In this document: in pieces, positions 34,901 through 46,922 of the stretch | Layout of the letters: each line of letters starts with the position of its first letter | Numbering within the stretch: position 1 is the stretch's first letter | Source: Deinandra increscens subsp. villosa | Lineage: Eukaryota; Streptophyta; Magnoliopsida; Asterales; Asteraceae | Length of the DNA: 64,000 nt | NCBI GenBank assembly: GCA_039602395.1 | Contig: JBCNJP010000023.1 | Location: 28,007,061-28,071,060, forward strand | Reading direction: 5' to 3' | Program-made: the position numbers and the translations under genes | Notes under the pieces: generated by a model | Told to the model about the DNA's origin: nothing | Seen by the model: the letters and a program-made list of their open reading frames with translations, nothing else | The model's database searches: none

Positions 34901-36652
34901 TTTCACCTTGAACCGTTAACACTTTACCTCCTTCGAGTGGGATACGAACCACTTTTTCTTTACATAAGATTTCAGCTCGGTTTTCAGATAACCAATCCAT
35001 TCCTACTATAACATCAAAACTACCAATCGGGAAAGGCATAAGGTCGATTCCTAATGTATGGCCAGCTAGTTCTAACTTACAGTCCTTAACTATTTGAGTC
35101 GTATCATGAAGTTTACCATTCGCTAGTTCTACCACATATTTAGCGTCTAAGGCAATCGGTTTAGCATTAATTAGCTTAGCAAACTTAGTGGAAATAAAAC
35201 TTCTTTCAGCACCAGAATCAAACAATACAGTAGCAAAGAAACCATTTAGGATGAATTTACCGTTTATCACGTTGGCGTCGTTGCGAGCTTCTCCTTGACC
35301 CATGACAAAAGCTCTTCCCCTGCCATTTCCACCATTCCCGTTGTTATTCCCGTTGCCATTTCCTCTGCCATTACCGTTCCCACCATTGTTTCCTTGATTA
35401 CCATTTCCCTGCCTTCTCAACTGCGGGCAGTCCCTTTTAATGTGGCCTTGAGCACCACATTCAAAACAGCCACGGGCTCCACCATTATTGTTCTGATTAT
35501 TTCCTTGCCCGTTACGGTTGTTCCCATAGTTGTTGCCATGATTGTTGTTGTTGTTGTTTTGCCTTTGGCGGTTTTGTTGCTCAGGTAGAGTTGCCCAGCA
35601 GTCTTTTGCTTCGTGGCCTTTCTTTCCACACCTTTCACAGCTCAGATTCTTTCTACAAACACCAGCATGATGTTTCCCACACTTGTTACACAAAGGCAGG
35701 TTACCCCTGTAGTTGCTTTGACCATTTCCGCCCTGGCGGTTGTTTCCACTGTTGTTTCCCGACCTCTTACTTTGACCTTGAGAATTATAAGACCTCCCAG
35801 TGCTGTTTCCAACACTCTGATTGTTCATTGAGTTCTCAGGAGCTTCATCATCAGCTTTTCTCTTGCCACTAAGGGCAGTCTTCTCTGAAGCTTTCGCAGG
35901 AAGTGTACCCTTCTCAACCTCCTGATCAGTAAGTTTGTGAGCCAAACGGATGGCTTGCTGCACGGTTGCGGGGTTGCTGGCAGTCACTAGTCCTTTGATT
36001 TGAGGCGCGAGGCCTTCCAGGTAACGCTCAATGCGTTTGAACTCAGCATCAACCATTGTGGGGCACAAGACCTCGTACTCATGGTATCGCGCGGTATACT
36101 GCTCCACTTCAGACCCAGTCATTTTCGATTCAAGAATTCGCCCTCCAACTTCTTCACTTGGTCACGGGGACAGTACTCCTCCATAATCAGCTCCTTAAAC
36201 GCTCCCCATTGCATGTTATTAGCCGCATCTAACCCAATCATCTGGATTTCGGCATTCCACCAGGAGAGAGCAGCTCCCTCAAAGGTACCAGTAGCATACT
36301 TCACTTTGTCTCCAGCAGGGCAGTTGCACATAGAGAAGACCTTTTCAGACTTCTCAATCCATCTGAGGAGTCCTACCGCTCCTTCTTCGCCGGAAAACGT
36401 CATTGGCTTGCAGTCCATGAAGGACTTAAACGTGCAGTGATGGTGGTTTCCTGATGCATAAATAGTTCGGATTTTAAATTTAACAGGTCAAAATATAATT
36501 CGCTTTGTGCCTTAACCGGCATAACAATTACCCTGTGCGGCGTATGCAGCTTGGACGGCTGCCACCGCGGCTTGCACGTGTTCGTTAATCATTGTTTGCA
36601 GCTGTGCAGGCGTCATGTTAATGTTGCTTCTTCCGTGTCCTCTTCCAGACAT
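31927..36652 (-). pseudogene. Gypsy Gag-Pol, upstream unit, four lesions
   Basis: Same domain order as the other unit, starting at ATG 36652. From 36122 to 32958 gag C-terminus, protease, reverse transcriptase, RNase H and the first part of integrase are one frame. Lesions: the shared 1-nt gag deletion near 36122-36128, a TGA at 32958-32960 in integrase (CGA expected), a 1-nt deletion near 32677 in integrase after the SDRDPRF block, and a TGA at 31999-32001 in the chromodomain-like end (CGA expected). The last three are absent from the other unit, so they postdate the duplication. This unit keeps the GGA that became TGA at 27526 in the other. Confidence 0.93.
36451..36516 (-). other. Intron-like GT...AG segment in gag
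   Basis: Identical position, length (66 nt) and ends to 28475-28540 in the other unit. Phase is conserved. Confidence 0.55.
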
Positions 36653-37186
36653 CTTGCTGGACAGTTAAAGTAGCCAGTGTTGAGTCACAGTTATACTTTA
36701 TACATATCCCATAATATGCATAATAACAATTTCCCGTTATCCCACTATTAGTCCAGAAAAGTTTTCGTGCAAAAATCGAGGCGTCGTCGGAGAACGTCGC
36801 AAGTCGTAAGTACTATCGTCGAAAGTCGGCCTTCCCATAAAAGTCACCGTCGGCGTAGTCATCGTAGTAGAAATCAGGACGTAGCGTGTAGCATCGTTTC
36901 GTTGTCGCTTTCCCCCGGAATAGTGCGCGTATTAGCGTTCGCATTTCGTATTTGTGTGTGAAAATTTCCTAAGGCTTTCCGTTAGACTACTTAGACACGG
37001 TCTACATATATCTACATATATATATACATACGTACGAAGTATTTACTTACACAGCAGAGCGAGTATCCCAGGTTGGCACGTAAAAATTTTGTTTTTGGGA
37101 ATTCGTTTGTTCGTTTGTAACTAAGGTTTTCAAGTTGCAGTTTCCAAATCGTTTTTCAAAAGTGATTCCAGTTCTCTGCAACTTAT

Positions 37187-37199
37187 GGCTCTGATACCA
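37187..37199 (-). promoter_or_regulatory. Primer binding site, upstream unit
   Basis: Minus strand TGGTATCAGAGCC, three bases inside the LTR at 37203. Confidence 0.92.
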
Positions 37200-37202
37200 A
37201 TC

Positions 37203-39744
37203 TGTCACACCCCCAAATCAACCACTAACGGAGTTTATACCGTTAAGGGGTGCGAGCAAACCAGGACCACAACCATTAGTTACAAATACTAAACGAATCA
37301 GAGTAAAGTCCAAACGTTAATAATAAAGACAGTTTAACAGTACGCAGCGGAAAACATTGTCTTTAGCACTAACCACGTGCTTTACAAAATCAGTGTTTTA
37401 AATTCTCAATTAAGTTTAACTAAAAATAAAATGTCTTCGTGTGCCATGCCAACCCGATCCGGATACTCCTTAGCGATCTGCAAAAGTTTAAACCACGCAA
37501 GTGTCAACCTAACGGTTGGTGAGTTCACGGTGGGCATGACATGCATTGGCCCGGTCTCATAATCGTATTCATCAACATATAAATAAGTAATAGATTTGCA
37601 AAACATTGCCAAGTGTTGAATTACCGAATATGCACTAGTTAAGTAAAAGTTAAAGCGGTCAACCGATATCGCGGGTAGCTAATCCGGTTTCCATGCACTA
37701 AGGAAGTTTGTACCAAAGCTGACCAATATTGTAGAGGCCGTGCCATTCTGTTTTGCGGACCTATGTCATCGCGGTTTTGCCTCCCCCGTGTCCTCTCGGG
37801 ATCACGGTCAGATAGGCTGATATTGTACCTCCGTGCACTCCCCGTGCCACGGGGCGGAGTTTGTCAAACTCTAGTAGATCTACCCAACATCCCCTCGCTT
37901 TACAATTAATGGTACAATTTAGTTGAGGACTTTTAAGTTTTTAAGGCATCCTTAGAAATCATGTGATATCATTTGGTTTAGACTTTAACCTACACTAGTC
38001 ATATTAAAACGGTTTTCCTTTGGGTTCTCATGAATTCCGAAAATATTTTCAGTTTTGTTTTAGAAATAGTTGTTTTAGTATTTCACAAGTGCTTCTCATA
38101 AAACACTTCAAGTTCATCAAGTGGGTGCCAAGCACTCCCGAGTTCAAGTTCATCAGAGAGGTGCATAGCTCTCATAAGGTTGTCAGCATTGTTTTTCATT
38201 AAGTTATTCAGCATGACCCAAACGGGTTCACGGTAAATGGGTTAGTGACACTCACCTTTGGTTGCACTGCTACACTTGCTAAATAATCCAAGTATTGTTT
38301 GCTTATCGAAAACCTATGAACACGTTTAGGTCTTAAGTATTAGTTTTGTGTCTAATCTTTAACTTAACGTCACTATGGCCCATAACATAGCACGTTGGAA
38401 CTACGACTCGACATACCGACACACGACACCGATGGTTGATCATAAACAAGGGTTCACATATTACAGGAATCAAAGCATGTTTCATCATAGCATAATCATA
38501 CAAGTCATGGCATAGCATTCAAGTAAATTGCACAAGTTTGGGTTTAGGTCAGGTCACAGTTTCGCTAGCCTAGTTTCGCTAGGCAATTTCGCTGTGTGCA
38601 CGGGCAGTACTTTCGCTAGGCAATGCCCGATGACACAGTTTCGCTAGGCTAGTTTCGCTCGAAACTGTTGGCACAGTTTCGCTAGCCTAGTTTCGCCCGA
38701 AACTGGTTTGAACTTTCGTTCAGGAAATTTCGCTCGGTAGTTTCGTTCGGACAGGTCTGGTTGGTTTACCCGGCGACACTACAGTTTCGCTACATAGTGT
38801 CGCTGGATGAAGATATACATAATTTCGCTACATAATTTCGCCCAGAGAACACGCAGTGTCGCTGGTCGCGAAAAACTCACAAATCAGCCTAAAAATCAAT
38901 CTAACAGCTTCCATATTACATGTAATTCGATATCTAGCATGCATAATCATTTACCAACATAAATCAGTAAGCTTTAACACCTTAAACATGGGTTTTCATC
39001 ATCAAATCACCAAAAACACATTTTAAACCTAAAATGACCTAAATAGCATGAATCTTCATTATGGTTTGATTTCAAATGTAAAGTTACTGACTTTATGGTA
39101 GATCTAGCATTCCTAAGCAACATATCAAGAGATCAGGTGATCCCATAGAGGTTTAAGCATGCTTTTTAAGAAAACACATAAAGAACACATAAAAATGGTT
39201 TTGGGAGACTCACGATTCGATCTAGGATCCGAATGGATGTTGTCTCGAGGCTGGGATCACGTCGGCTTGTGGTGATTCTTGGCTGACCAGAAGTTCCAGG
39301 AGAGTGTGTGTGTGTTTTGAGTAAATGGTGCAAAAATGAGATCTCTAGGGTTTTATGTTATTATATATCAGGGGTTAGTTTCGCTGGCTAGTTTCGCTGG
39401 CCAAGCGAAACTGACTCTGTAAGTCAAAGATTAAGCTAGCCGGGCGACACTATAGTTTCGCCCGGTAGTTTCGCTGGAGCCCAAAAGTGACCAATTTACA
39501 TTCTAAGCAAGATAAGCACGGTTCATGAATTTCACGCAATTACACAATTAATCAACAAACATATTGCACATACTTCCTCATAGAGACAATTCAATAAATA
39601 AACACGTATGGACGGGTTCGGTGATCAACCAAAGGTCGTGGATGTATTTGGCCTAGTTAAGCATTAGTTACTAAGTTAATACTTATAACGTAACTAACGG
39701 AGATTGTCTAACGGAAGTTAACCTTGAAATTCTCGGATGTCACA
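37203..39744 (-). repeat. Outer LTR (5' LTR) of the tandem gypsy array
   Basis: 2542 bp, TGTGACATCC to GGTGTGACA on the minus strand, bordered outside by AGAAC. It carries the same GCGAAACT motif clusters as copy 1. Minus-strand TATA-like box TATATAAT at 39360-39367, directly after one motif cluster (39378-39475). Confidence 0.93.
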
Positions 39745-40693
39745 AGAACGCACCTGTAATGAATCGGAAAGACGGATTTCGGAGCTTCGCCGGAGCAAGA
39801 ACGGCGACGTGAATCGGAATACGAGCAGAGCCGATTTTCGGGGTGTTTAGGATGCGTAAATGTTCAGATGTGATGGGGGAACCGATTTATAGTGTCGTGA
39901 TCGAGCAACAATGGTTAAAACGGGTATTAAAGTCCGATTTTAATGAATTTAATCACTATTAAACGTGAATTAAACGGGGTTTCGAGTTGAAATTGATGAT
40001 TTAGTCATGATTTAGGGACGTTTCTGATTTATGGTGATTAAAAGAGGCATTTTGGCCGGATTTTTGTTACCTCCGGCGAGGTGTTGAGGTCGCCGGCGGC
40101 GAGTTCACCGGAAAAAAAAGAATGGGACGTTTTGTTGTTGGTTTTTTTTTTCTTTTAACTATTAAAACTTACCAAAATAACCCTTGTTTATCAACTTTGT
40201 TTATATTAAAAAGAAACATAAAAAAATTTATCAAAAAAATGAAAAATAATAAATCTTTGATTTGTTAAACTATATATATATTTAACACTAACCCAAACAA
40301 ATTTTTAATTTTCTCAAAATACATGAAAATAAAATCTCAATGAAACTTCACCTAAAACTTGTTAAACAATGTTTTATTTATACAAAAATTACTTAAGTAA
40401 TCTATAGTTTAATTTACATATATGTTTACAAAATCTATCATGATGACATTAAATGTCGTGAAACAATTATAATAAATCAAGTTTCTTTAGTGTGCATTAA
40501 ATTTCTTTTTTTTTTAAACTTGGGACTCAACAATATTTATTTTTAGGAGAATTAATTTAATCAAGAGAATAAATAACACACCTTAATTGATAACCCAAAA
40601 GCTTTTATTAATAAAACGAAAATGTATGATTGTTACATATAAGAAGAGCAAGAAGAAGTTTCTTAATAAAGAATTCGACAATTTCCAACATTA
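39745..40693. other. Unannotated flank between gypsy array and copia
   Basis: After the AGAAC duplication comes about 350 bp of moderately GC-rich text (CGCCGGAGCAAGAACGGCGA, and later CCGGCGGCGAGTTCACCGG), then A/T-rich DNA. On the minus strand it could be a promoter or untranslated leader interrupted by the gypsy insertion, but no coding exon is recognised. Confidence 0.3.
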
Positions 40694-42975
40694 ATGTCTT
40701 CTTTAGTATCTTCACACTATGGTGCGGTAACCGGTAGTGTTAACAATGTTGAATTGGTTGATGATGATTATGATCAGATTGATCCTGATAATCTTGAAGA
40801 GATGGATTTAGCAAGTGGCAATGTTAACGAGAAGAATTAAGAAATTCTTGAACAAGACAGGTCCAAAGGATCTAATCCAGGTGGAAGAATGGCTTTGGAT
40901 AAATCAAAAGTAAAATGTTATAATTGTTTAAACATTGGACATTTGTGAGAGAGTGTAAATAGCAAAAAGGTGGAAAATCAAATCCTAGTGGCAATGTTCA
41001 GACATCTAAGGATCCAGCAAGTTCTTATAGTCAAAAGGCTTTAGTTACACAATTTTATGGTCAATCAACATTTGTTGCTAATACAATTAAGATTGATGAA
41101 TGTTGGACGGAATCTGATTCAGAATCCAATGGTATAGAATTAAGTCGTGATGGAAAATCAGATCAAGGAAAAATTGTGCTTATGTTGCTGAGATTCAAAC
41201 AATGTTTTCATCAAAGTGTGAGAATTGTGATGAGCTTGCTACAAAAAACAGTGATTTGATTAAGGTAAAGAATCTGTTGATCGAAGAATGTAAAGTGGCA
41301 AAGGAAAATTTGGAAGTTAAGAAAAAGATGTAAGAAGCCAATCAAGAGTTGTTATTATTGAAGTCCAAATCTTGTGAAAATTGTGATATCTTGAAGCAAA
41401 AATGTGAATAATCAAATTGAATGTTGAAAAGTATAAAAAAGAAGCTGAAGAAATTAATGAAGACTTTGAGGCACTATTCACCAACAGTTTACCTTAGAAG
41501 GAAAAACATGATGCAATGCATAAAACTGTTGTTAAAGCTGCTGATAAGATAATAAGTCTTCAAGAAGAACTTACAAAAGTGCGTGATGAATCTATGTTGT
41601 TAAAGGATAAAAATATAGTTTTGAATGAAGATGCTGAAATTTACAAGAAGAAATGGGAGAAAGTTACAAAAGAAGTTCTTGTTGAGTATGATAAGATGTA
41701 TACTAAAATGTATGAGTATAACAAACTTTCTGAGAAGTACATAGCATCATAGAAGGAGTTGATGGAGTCTCAAACAAAAATTAATGAACTGCAAATAGAA
41801 ATTCTTCATTTGCGAAGACAACTTGCTAATTGTAATAAATCACCTACTTTTCTAAACTATTTGTATAAGCTGGAGAAAAGTGACGACAGTAGCAAAGAGG
41901 CAGATCTTCATCAAGTTCCTGCTCCCGTGATTATGGATAAGTATCTGTCTGCACTGACTTCTAGTACTGAAAAGTATGATTATTCACAGTTTTGAAATTA
42001 GGGTTCTGAAAAGAACAAGAAATCAAAGTCTAAAAGGAAAGTGAAGAGAAGTTTGATGTAAGCAAGGGAGCTAAATTTGCTTCAAGTTCTAAACTTCTTG
42101 ATAAAGAAACGTATTTGAAGGCAATTCAGGGCATGTCGAAGTTCAACATTTTTCAAACATTGTGATTGATGAGTCTTTGCTTTCTAACAAAGATGGTCTG
42201 AATGCAATCAAGTATGAGTTTTTAAAACTTGCAAAACAAGGGCATGAAAAGTCTGTCTGTGAAAGATAAATCTAGACAGAAGAATGTTGGTCTGGGGTAT
42301 GAAAACCAGGAGGGTCTGTTTTAAAAGTCTGAGAAGAAGAAGGCTGCTCTTCCCAAAATTCAGAATATTCAGAAGCACAAGGGAAAACAGCAACAACCAA
42401 AGCGGAATGTTCCTTATTTGTCAAGGAATGAATGTTATTTCTCAGGAGGTTCCCCTTGTGAGTCTAATGATACTCCAAGAGTTTTTACTTCTAAGAAGAC
42501 ATCAAGGTATGTTTTTTATGATAATTTATGTTACCCAGGTGACCATGGTTGTTCTTGTGCTTATTATAACCAACCAAAGAGTTTCAAAGGTAAACACTCA
42601 GTAAATGAGATATTTTCTTATGATGGTTCGATGAATCTGTTTCATCGTCAACTATGTTATGCATGTTGCCAACATGGACATAAAGCTTTAGAATGTCCTA
42701 CAACTGCTAATAAAAAACCATCGGTTGGTATAAATGCCAAATATGTTAATATTCAGGGCAAAATATTTAATGAACCACAATTCACATCTGGTGAATTTTC
42801 TCACCAGAAGAATTTTGATAAAACAAATTTTATTGATAAATTTGTGAGTTCATTAAAACATTTCAAACCAACAATAAATTGGAAGCCTAAAGTGGTTTCT
42901 AAGGTCCACAGAGATTATATTGAAGACACCGGACAACCCGAGGATGTTGACTCAGGCCAAACCCAAAAGCACTAA
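40694..42975 (+). pseudogene. Ty1/copia Gag C-terminal part, heavily decayed
   Basis: From ATG 40694 an EEMDL block is followed, past a TAA, by a zinc knuckle of type CYNCLNIGHL. A long Lys/Glu-rich, coiled-coil-like stretch follows (41516-41995, for example ISLQEELTKVRDESMLLKDK), and near 42655 a second knuckle, CYACCQHGHKALEC. Several stops and frameshifts break the frame. Copia Gags with a long coiled-coil extension and two knuckles occur in plants. The N-terminal capsid part and 5' LTR are not found, so the element is 5'-truncated. Confidence 0.7.
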
Positions 42976-43109
42976 TGTTTAATCCGATGTCCGCAGATAC
43001 TTCAAGAAGACTTATTAGCATCTGTTACTGATAGTGAGTGTCTGTATTTTTAACTTAGAGCTTCAAGGAATTCATTTTAAAAACAAGCGTTTGTTAAAAA
43101 TGTGTTTTT

Positions 43110-44180
43110 CAAAATCTAAAATTGGACTGGATTTTTGATTGTGGAGCCACTGATACAATGACCTATGATCCGAATGATTTTTTAAATTTGGGATCATCAT
43201 TAAAAACTTATATTGAAACTGCAAATGAAGAACGTGTTGAGGTTAAAGGAGGAGGTGTCATTGAATTCGCAAGAAATATGAAGCTAAAAAATTACCTTTA
43301 TGTCCCAACATTATCCTCAAACTTGTATCTATTAGTCAAATTACGAAGGAACTGAATTATGTGGTTCTAATGTATCCAACTTTTTGTATTTTGCATGACA
43401 TTCTTACAAGGGAGATAATTGGGCGTGGTACTGAGCGAGGAGGTCTTTACTATGTTGATGAGGTGACTCACAAGGGACATGCCATGCTTGCTCATGGAAC
43501 GGATGACAAACAACTTTGGTTATGGCACAGTCGTCTAGGTCATCCTTCGTTTGGTTATCTTAAAATGTTATTTCCGAGTCTTCTTCTAAATAAATCCACT
43601 TGTATGAAGTGTGAAACTTGTGTTCTTGCTAAAAACCATAGAGTGTCGTTTAATCCAAGTAACACGAGAGTTAATGTTGCTTTCTCACTCGTTCATTCAG
43701 ATGTGTGGGGGCCTGCTCCAAACTCTAAGAATAATCGGTTTAAATATTTTGTATTATTTGTTGATGATTTCTCTTGTATGACTTGGTTATATTTTATGAA
43801 ACACGAATCTAAAGTACCAGAGAAATTCTTTATATTCTATAAATTGATTCAGACCCAATTCAATAGAAAAAGTACAAATTCTTCACTCAGACAATGGCGG
43901 AGAATTTGTAAATCAAACCATGAAGAACTTTATCCAGGAAAATGCGCTCATCCATCAAACTTCATGTTCCAACACACCTCAACAAAATGGTGTTGTGGAA
44001 CGAAGGAAACAGAGTTTACTAGAAAAATCTTGTGCTATGATGATTGAACCCCAAGTTCCTTAGTGTTTTTGGCCCGAAGCAATTTCCACATCTGTCTATC
44101 TCCTTAATCGTCTCCCTACTCAAATTCTAGGACATAAAACTCCTATACAGACTCTCGAAAGCCAAGTTACTATCCCTTCT
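43110..44180 (+). pseudogene. Ty1/copia protease and integrase remnant
   Basis: The protease is recognisable from WIFDCGATDTMTYDP (43122), with the active-site triad as D-C-G-A. Next comes the GAG-pre-integrase region (GGLYYVDEV), the integrase zinc finger (LWHSRLGHPSFGYL...CMKCETCVLAK) and the first catalytic block HSDVWGPAP with FVLFVDDFSCMTW. Frameshifts near 43350 and 43880 scatter the later DDE part over other frames (QNGVVERR- and SLLEKSCAM-like text near 43990-44030). Confidence 0.8.
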
Positions 44181-44205
44181 ATTTTAACCTTACAACCATG
44201 TTTTT

Positions 44206-46294
44206 TTGGGTGCTCTGTATTTATTCACATTCACAAAATCCATAGAAACAAATTGCGTCTATGTGCAGAAAATGCGTTTTTCTAGGATATGGTCCACATC
44301 GGATGAGATAGTGGGATACCGATGTAGAAATCAAGTGTCTTGTCGCATCAATGTTACCATAGATTGCGACTTCTTAGAGTCTGAATTCTACTTCGACAAC
44401 CAACCTAGAATTCAGGGGGTGAGAGTAAGTGAACCTCTAGATTGGTTGAGTTGTTCTAAGGTTGTTCCGACAGAGCAGGTAGATGGAGCCACCGAGTCTC
44501 TCACAACCAACATACGAGAGGCAAACGAGCCAGTATACACAACCAATGAATCGACCTCGAAAGATGTCCGACAAGAGGTAACTGAATCTCAATGTGATAA
44601 TACTTTATTTTCTTCTAATGATGTTAATTCTGTTCTAGAAACAGAGCTAGAAGGAATAGTGCCAGAAGAAGCCATATCAGAAGAACCAAATGTTCGTGTT
44701 TCAAAAGAACCAGAAATTCGTGCTTAGAAAAAATAGAGGCGTCCCACCAAAACAATTCACTCCATAACACAAGAAACGTGAATCTAAATACGCAATTGAT
44801 GGAGACAGGGGTAGAGTTGGTGAAGTCGCAAAAGTCTTCTTTGTCACTCTCCTTTCAAAAAATATTCCTAAAACGGCTCAAGAAGCAAGTGAGAAACCTG
44901 AAATGGCGAGAAGCTATGAGTACAGAGATGAAAGCTCTAGAGGAAAACAACACATGGGAAAAATGCGTGTTACCAGAAGGTAAGAAACCAGTTGGGTGCA
45001 GGTGAATTTTTTCCATCATATACAAAGTCGATAGTGTTGCTAAAATTGATACTATCAGGGTGTTATTGTCGATAGCCACAAACAAGGACTGGCCTCTTCA
45101 TCAACTTGATGTGAAAAATGCGTTTCTCCATGGAGATTTAAAGGAAGAGGTATATATGGAGGCTCCATCTACTTTCTCAGAAGAATTTAATAAGAATGAA
45201 GTTTGTAGGCTTAAGAAAGTCTTGTATGGTTTGAAACAGTCCCCACGTGCGTGGTTCGGGAAGTTTACAATGGCTATAAAAAAATATGGGTATAAACAAA
45301 GCAATGGTGACCATACCTTATTTTTCAAAAGGAGGGGAGAACTAGTCATGTGTCTGATCATATACGTTGATGACATGATCATTACGGGAAGTGATAAAGA
45401 AGAAATTGCTAAGCTTCGGGAAAACCTCTTTAAGGAATTTCAAATGAAAGATCTTGGGGGACTGAAATATTTCTTAGGTATTGAAGTTCTTCGATCAAAG
45501 GAAAGAAATTTTATTTCACAAAAGAAATATATACTAGACTTGCTAGCGGAAACCGAAATGGTAGATTGTAAGTCTGTTGACACTCCTATAATAGTCAACC
45601 ATAATCTTAAGGTTATAGAAGGAGCTAAGCCAGCAAATAAAGAAAGATACCAGAGGCTAGGAGGGAAACTAATTTACTTGGCTCATACCAAACCTGATAT
45701 CGCCTATGTAGTTGGAATAGTGAGTCAGTTTATGCATCAAACGCAGAAGCAACATATGGAAGCGGTCGTGAGGATACTCCAATATCTCAAAGGCACCTGG
45801 TAGGGGGCATTGTATTTTTAAAAAAAAAAATAGACATATAAATTTGGAGGTCTATACTGATGCAGATTGGGCAAGTAATCCAAACGGGAGGCGGTCAACC
45901 TCTGGATACTTTACCTTGTTGGGAGGCAATCTAGTCACTTGGAGGAGTAAAAAACAAAAGGTGGTCTCGCTATCAAGTGCAGAGATTTTATGGCTTAAAA
46001 AACTGATGAAGAAAATTGGTTTTCCTACAAGACGTCCAACTCGGTTGTTCTATGATAATAAGGCTGCCATAAGCCTTTCAGAAAATCCTGTTCAACATGA
46101 CCGAACAAAACATGTGGAGGTAGACCGACATTTCATAAAAAGAAAAGATTGAAGATGGTACAGTGGAGCTTCCCTTTATAAAATCTGAGAATCAACTAGT
46201 TGACATCCTTACCAAGGCCGTTCCATGGAAACATTTCGATTTAGTTATGTGCAAGTCGAGTATTGGAGATCCCACTACACAACTTGAGGGGGAG
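44206..46294 (+). pseudogene. Ty1/copia reverse transcriptase and RNase H remnant
   Basis: An acidic linker (44206-44727) precedes the reverse transcriptase: WREAMSTEMKALEENNTWE, a TGA in place of TGG at about 45003, then the long stretch 45060-45803 with QLDVKNAFLHGDLKEEVYM, LYGLKQSPRAWF and the catalytic IIYVDDMIITG. RNase H follows with YTDADWASN and FYDNKAAISL. It has lost about twelve codons between SSAE and ILWLKK compared with the copia at 1468-2241, including the residue after the catalytic glutamate. The end is frameshifted near 46150. The polypurine tract TTGAGGGGGAG abuts the LTR at 46295. Confidence 0.85.
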
Positions 46295-46922
46295 TGTTAG
46301 AATAAGCCAAGTAATCACATTCGAACATAACTTGATCAATACCGTGTTTAGTGGCGCTTATTAGGGGAGTTTATTTGGGAGATTGTTTCCTTTTTATTAT
46401 ATTTGTATCTTTATAATAAGGAAAATTGAAATTAAATAATCCAAGTTATTGGGTATTGGCGGATAATAATCCGAGTTCCAATATTGGCCTACAATAATCT
46501 CAATTATTTGGGTCTTGGAATTCATTGGGCCGCCGTTAATTTTTCACTAACTCCGTTAGTTGTGTGCTGACGTGGCACATGCCACGTCAGCAAGTATGAT
46601 GCCACATCACCTGCCACGTCAGCAAAAATGATGCCACATCACCTGCCACGTCAGCAAGTACTAGCGGAGTTAGTGAAAAATTAACGGCGGCCCAATGAAT
46701 TCCAAGACCCAAATAATTGGGATTATTGTAGGCCAATATTGGAACTCGGATTATTATCCGCCAATACCCAATAACTTGAATTATTTAATTCCAATTTTCC
46801 TTATAATAAGGGCCAAGATGTAACTTATTTTAAATGAGAAAAACAAGAATTATCAATCATCTTCTCTTAAAATGGAAAACAGTTTTTATCCTAAATGGCA
46901 TACCAATCTGGATCATATCAAC
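46295..46922 (+). repeat. 3' LTR of copia, interrupted by a MITE
   Basis: Starts TGTTAGAATAAG right after the polypurine tract. The right end, CAACA at 46922, is set by the TG...CA rule only. Without the 381-bp MITE and one copy of its 9-bp duplication it would be about 238 bp, close to the 227-bp LTR of the related copia at 2236. Confidence 0.55.
46420..46800. mobile_element. Mutator-type MITE with 9-bp target duplication
   Basis: Terminal inverted repeats of about 140 bp start GGAAAATTG, and the arms differ at only about four or five positions by eye. The flanks TTATAATAA at 46411-46419 and 46801-46809 are a perfect 9-bp target duplication, the hallmark of Mutator-like transposons. The centre (46570-46660) has a 32-bp unit containing GCCACGTCAGCAA repeated about two and a half times. 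No transposase. Confidence 0.92.

Larger units (their letters stand above)
21248..39744 (-). mobile_element. Tandem (dimeric) gypsy array sharing its central LTR
   Basis: On the minus strand the order is LTR, internal, LTR, internal, LTR: LTRs at 21248-23790, 29227-31767 and 37203-39744, and internals of 5436 and 5435 bp between them. The only target duplication is AGAAC, at 21243-21247 and at 39745-39749; none separates the two internals. So the array behaves as one 18.5-kb insertion. It is the same family as copy 1 but a diverged subfamily. The two internals share an old 1-nt deletion in gag. Unequal recombination between the LTRs of one insertion explains this most simply. Confidence 0.93.

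Noticed and set aside
39745..40100. A host gene exon interrupted by the tandem gypsy
   Set aside because: The composition and leader-like text are suggestive, but joining the two flanks gives no recognisable coding frame.
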